Origin: Chitinophagales bacterium
Lineage (GTDB): Bacteria; Bacteroidota; Bacteroidia; Chitinophagales; JADJOU01
DNA: 64,000 nt
NCBI GenBank assembly: GCA_016787225.1
Contig: JAEUUY010000006.1
Coordinates: forward strand, 143,700-207,699
Direction: 5' to 3'
Position 1 is the first letter of the stretch; every line of letters begins with the position of its first letter. Position numbers and translations under genes: made by a program. Of the stretch, positions 62,618 through 64,000 are shown one piece after another. The notes beneath the pieces were generated by a model. That model was not told where the DNA came from, searched no databases, and saw only the letters and a program-made list of their open reading frames with translations.

Positions 62618-64000
62618 ATGATACTGAGTCAAACTACATTGGGTGAGCTTTATCAGAGCCTGAGTACAGAGGAAGTCAAGGGACTAGACCTGTATTTGCA
62701 GAAAAATACAGTAGGTAAAAACAATATGCTCTACCAGCTACACAAATTAATGGTGGATGTCAAGCATCAGGCTATGCTGGCAAAGCTAGACACCGATTAT
62801 CTCAAAGCCGAGCTTTTCGGTGGTGATACTAAAAGTGTGTCTAAGCTTACTACATATAATAACCTACTAATCAATCATATAAAGGAGTTTGTTATTTTGT
62901 CAAAAGTTAGAAAGAAAAATGTTTATACTGAAATATTATGGGGAGAGGTTTTAATAGAGAATAGACTTAAGAGGAACTTATTGTTGAAACTCACAAATTT
63001 CAAAAAAGAAATAGAAGATAATGATTATCCTTTAATGAAACTTTTTTTTCATCAGCGAGAGAAATTTTTTTACGAACATTTAATTTTGACAAAAAAAAAT
63101 TATGAAAATCTAATAATTAGTCAATTCGATCAAATCAAATCCTTCGAAGAGTATTACGAATACTATAGTCTAGAGTTATTTATTTCATTATTTTCATTCT
63201 TAAATCAAGCAAATAAAGTTTACCTATTGGATAGAAGTGAAATAAATAATAAGTTAATTCAAGGTAAAAAATCTAGTAATGTTTCAATTCAAATTCTAGC
63301 ATTGATTCTAGATATACAATTAAATATTGACCAATCAAGTTATTTCTTGTTAAGAAATTTGCTTTATGATAATTTTGAAACTTTATCTATAAACATAAAA
63401 ACTCAAATAATACCAGTACTTGTAAATTATATAAATAACAGTGTTCACAAAGGAAATGAGTTAAATGAACACGAAAATTATATGTTATTTATGTATTTTG
63501 ATAAGAATAATGTAATGCATTCAAAAGGCGTATTCTCATTAGTTCGACTAATTTCTTATATTATACTCGAACTCCGCTACGGTACTATAGAAAAAGCCGA
63601 GCAGCTATTAGAGGAGAGCCTAAAAGTGATATCGCCTGCGCAGAAAGACTCTTTTCAGTACTTAATTGAGTCTCGGATAGCCTTTGCTAAAAAGGATTTC
63701 AAGCTATCGCTCAGAAAAATTTCAATTATCAATCCATCGGACTCTATTTATTATTTTCCACAGTATAAAATCATGCTGATAAAAAACTATATCATGCTAG
63801 CCGATATAGATCGGCTCATGGCAGAGCGCGAGAACTTTTATAAATACCTCAATAACCAAAAAAATATCCAAGAAGATGAGAAGCGCAGACATAAACTATT
63901 TATAAAATACACCGAATACCTGACAAATGCTCGCTATGAACACTTAACGGATTATATGAAGCGCAGAATAGAAAACGCCCTTTTGCAGACCTCGCCCTAT
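62618..64000 (+). CDS. Large helical protein of unknown function, 3' end beyond the window
   Basis: An open frame of 461 codons from ATG 62618 to the window edge with no stop. The start is supported by the -7 element TAGTTTTG 18 bp upstream. The protein begins MILSQTTLGELYQSLSTEEV and is rich in Leu, Lys, Ile and Tyr, with long amphipathic helices and no signal peptide. Stretches such as TIEKAEQLLEESLKVISPAQ and DSFQYLIESRIAFAKKDFK have the spacing of helical (TPR-like) repeats. I do not recognise a named family. Codon use in the middle (AT-rich) differs from that at the ends. Confidence 0.7.
   Translation, partial: MILSQTTLGELYQSLSTEEVKGLDLYLQKNTVGKNNMLYQLHKLMVDVKHQAMLAKLDTDYLKAELFGGDTKSVSKLTTYNNLLINHIKEFVILSKVRKKNVYTEILWGEVLIENRLKRNLLLKLTNFKKEIEDNDYPLMKLFFHQREKFFYEHLILTKKNYENLIISQFDQIKSFEEYYEYYSLELFISLFSFLNQANKVYLLDRSEINNKLIQGKKSSNVSIQILALILDIQLNIDQSSYFLLRNLLYDNFETLSINIKTQIIPVLVNYINNSVHKGNELNEHENYMLFMYFDKNNVMHSKGVFSLVRLISYIILELRYGTIEKAEQLLEESLKVISPAQKDSFQYLIESRIAFAKKDFKLSLRKISIINPSDSIYYFPQYKIMLIKNYIMLADIDRLMAERENFYKYLNNQKNIQEDEKRRHKLFIKYTEYLTNARYEHLTDYMKRRIENALLQTSPY

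Overview
The window is a low-GC chromosomal segment from a member of the phylum Bacteroidota. The evidence is consistent across the window. Start regions carry TAnnTTTG-type -7 promoter elements and few Shine-Dalgarno sites. There are many Cys-lipoproteins and outer-membrane beta-barrels, including a DUF6089 barrel. Other lineage markers are a TonB-dependent receptor, a GSCFA protein, a MetH split into two proteins, a YbeY with an altered third metal ligand, and an OmpA-TonB fusion. I cannot place it below phylum from sequence alone; an environmental Saprospiria/Chitinophagia-like lineage is a guess.

Layout. 0-9 kb: a partial gene and an ECF sigma factor on the minus strand, uvrA, a DUF6089 barrel, an NlpC/P60 lipoprotein, a tandem-HTH regulator overlapping tsaB, and recQ. 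9-16 kb: an orphan lipoprotein, a TerC-like protein, a secreted protein overlapping a cytochrome c lipoprotein, a DUF805 membrane protein, an S9 peptidase and a dCTP deaminase. 16-19.2 kb: the accessory patch. It holds a decayed IS1-family transposase interrupted by a 123-bp MITE, several small TACC...GGTA palindromes, and two truncated ORF tails. Each tail is translationally coupled to a small downstream gene, and each unit ends in a 98-bp near-palindromic repeat. I read this, by inference, as displaced polymorphic-toxin tips with cognate partner genes. 19.3-23.4 kb: a PhoX-type phosphatase, then an AlkB alkane hydroxylase and a class-3-like aldehyde dehydrogenase. 23.8-29.7 kb: anmK, ybaB, an L,D-transpeptidase, ybeY, mnmG and an EEP nuclease, with two parS-type sites between ybeY and mnmG. 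29.8-48.1 kb: mostly housekeeping genes (rluF, tex, Ig-like lipoprotein, gamma-carbonic anhydrase, idi, GT87-like, hisS, UvrD/PcrA, LOG, GSCFA, a barrel, pepP, mfd).

48.2-54.6 kb: an OmpA-TonB fusion, plsC, and a probable metal-uptake cluster (small His/Cys-rich protein, His-rich lipoprotein, TonB-dependent receptor with no ATG/GTG/TTG start that keeps its signal peptide), then an MmcQ/YjbR protein. 54.6-60.6 kb: the two halves of methionine synthase on opposite strands on either side of an unknown coiled-coil protein, followed by lipA. 60.6-62.6 kb: a repeat-rich gene-poor stretch with a second intact copy of the MITE, 105-bp tandem repeats, two related stem-loop elements with different outer stems, one small secreted protein, and two perfect DnaA boxes. 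The window ends inside an unrecognised helical protein.

Functionally, DNA repair and recombination (uvrA, recQ, uvrD/pcrA, mfd), tRNA and rRNA modification (tsaB, mnmG, ybeY, rluF) and envelope biogenesis dominate. The parS pair next to mnmG and the DnaA boxes suggest an origin-proximal location, but no dnaA, parAB or dnaN lies in the window. No tRNA, rRNA or CRISPR array was seen.
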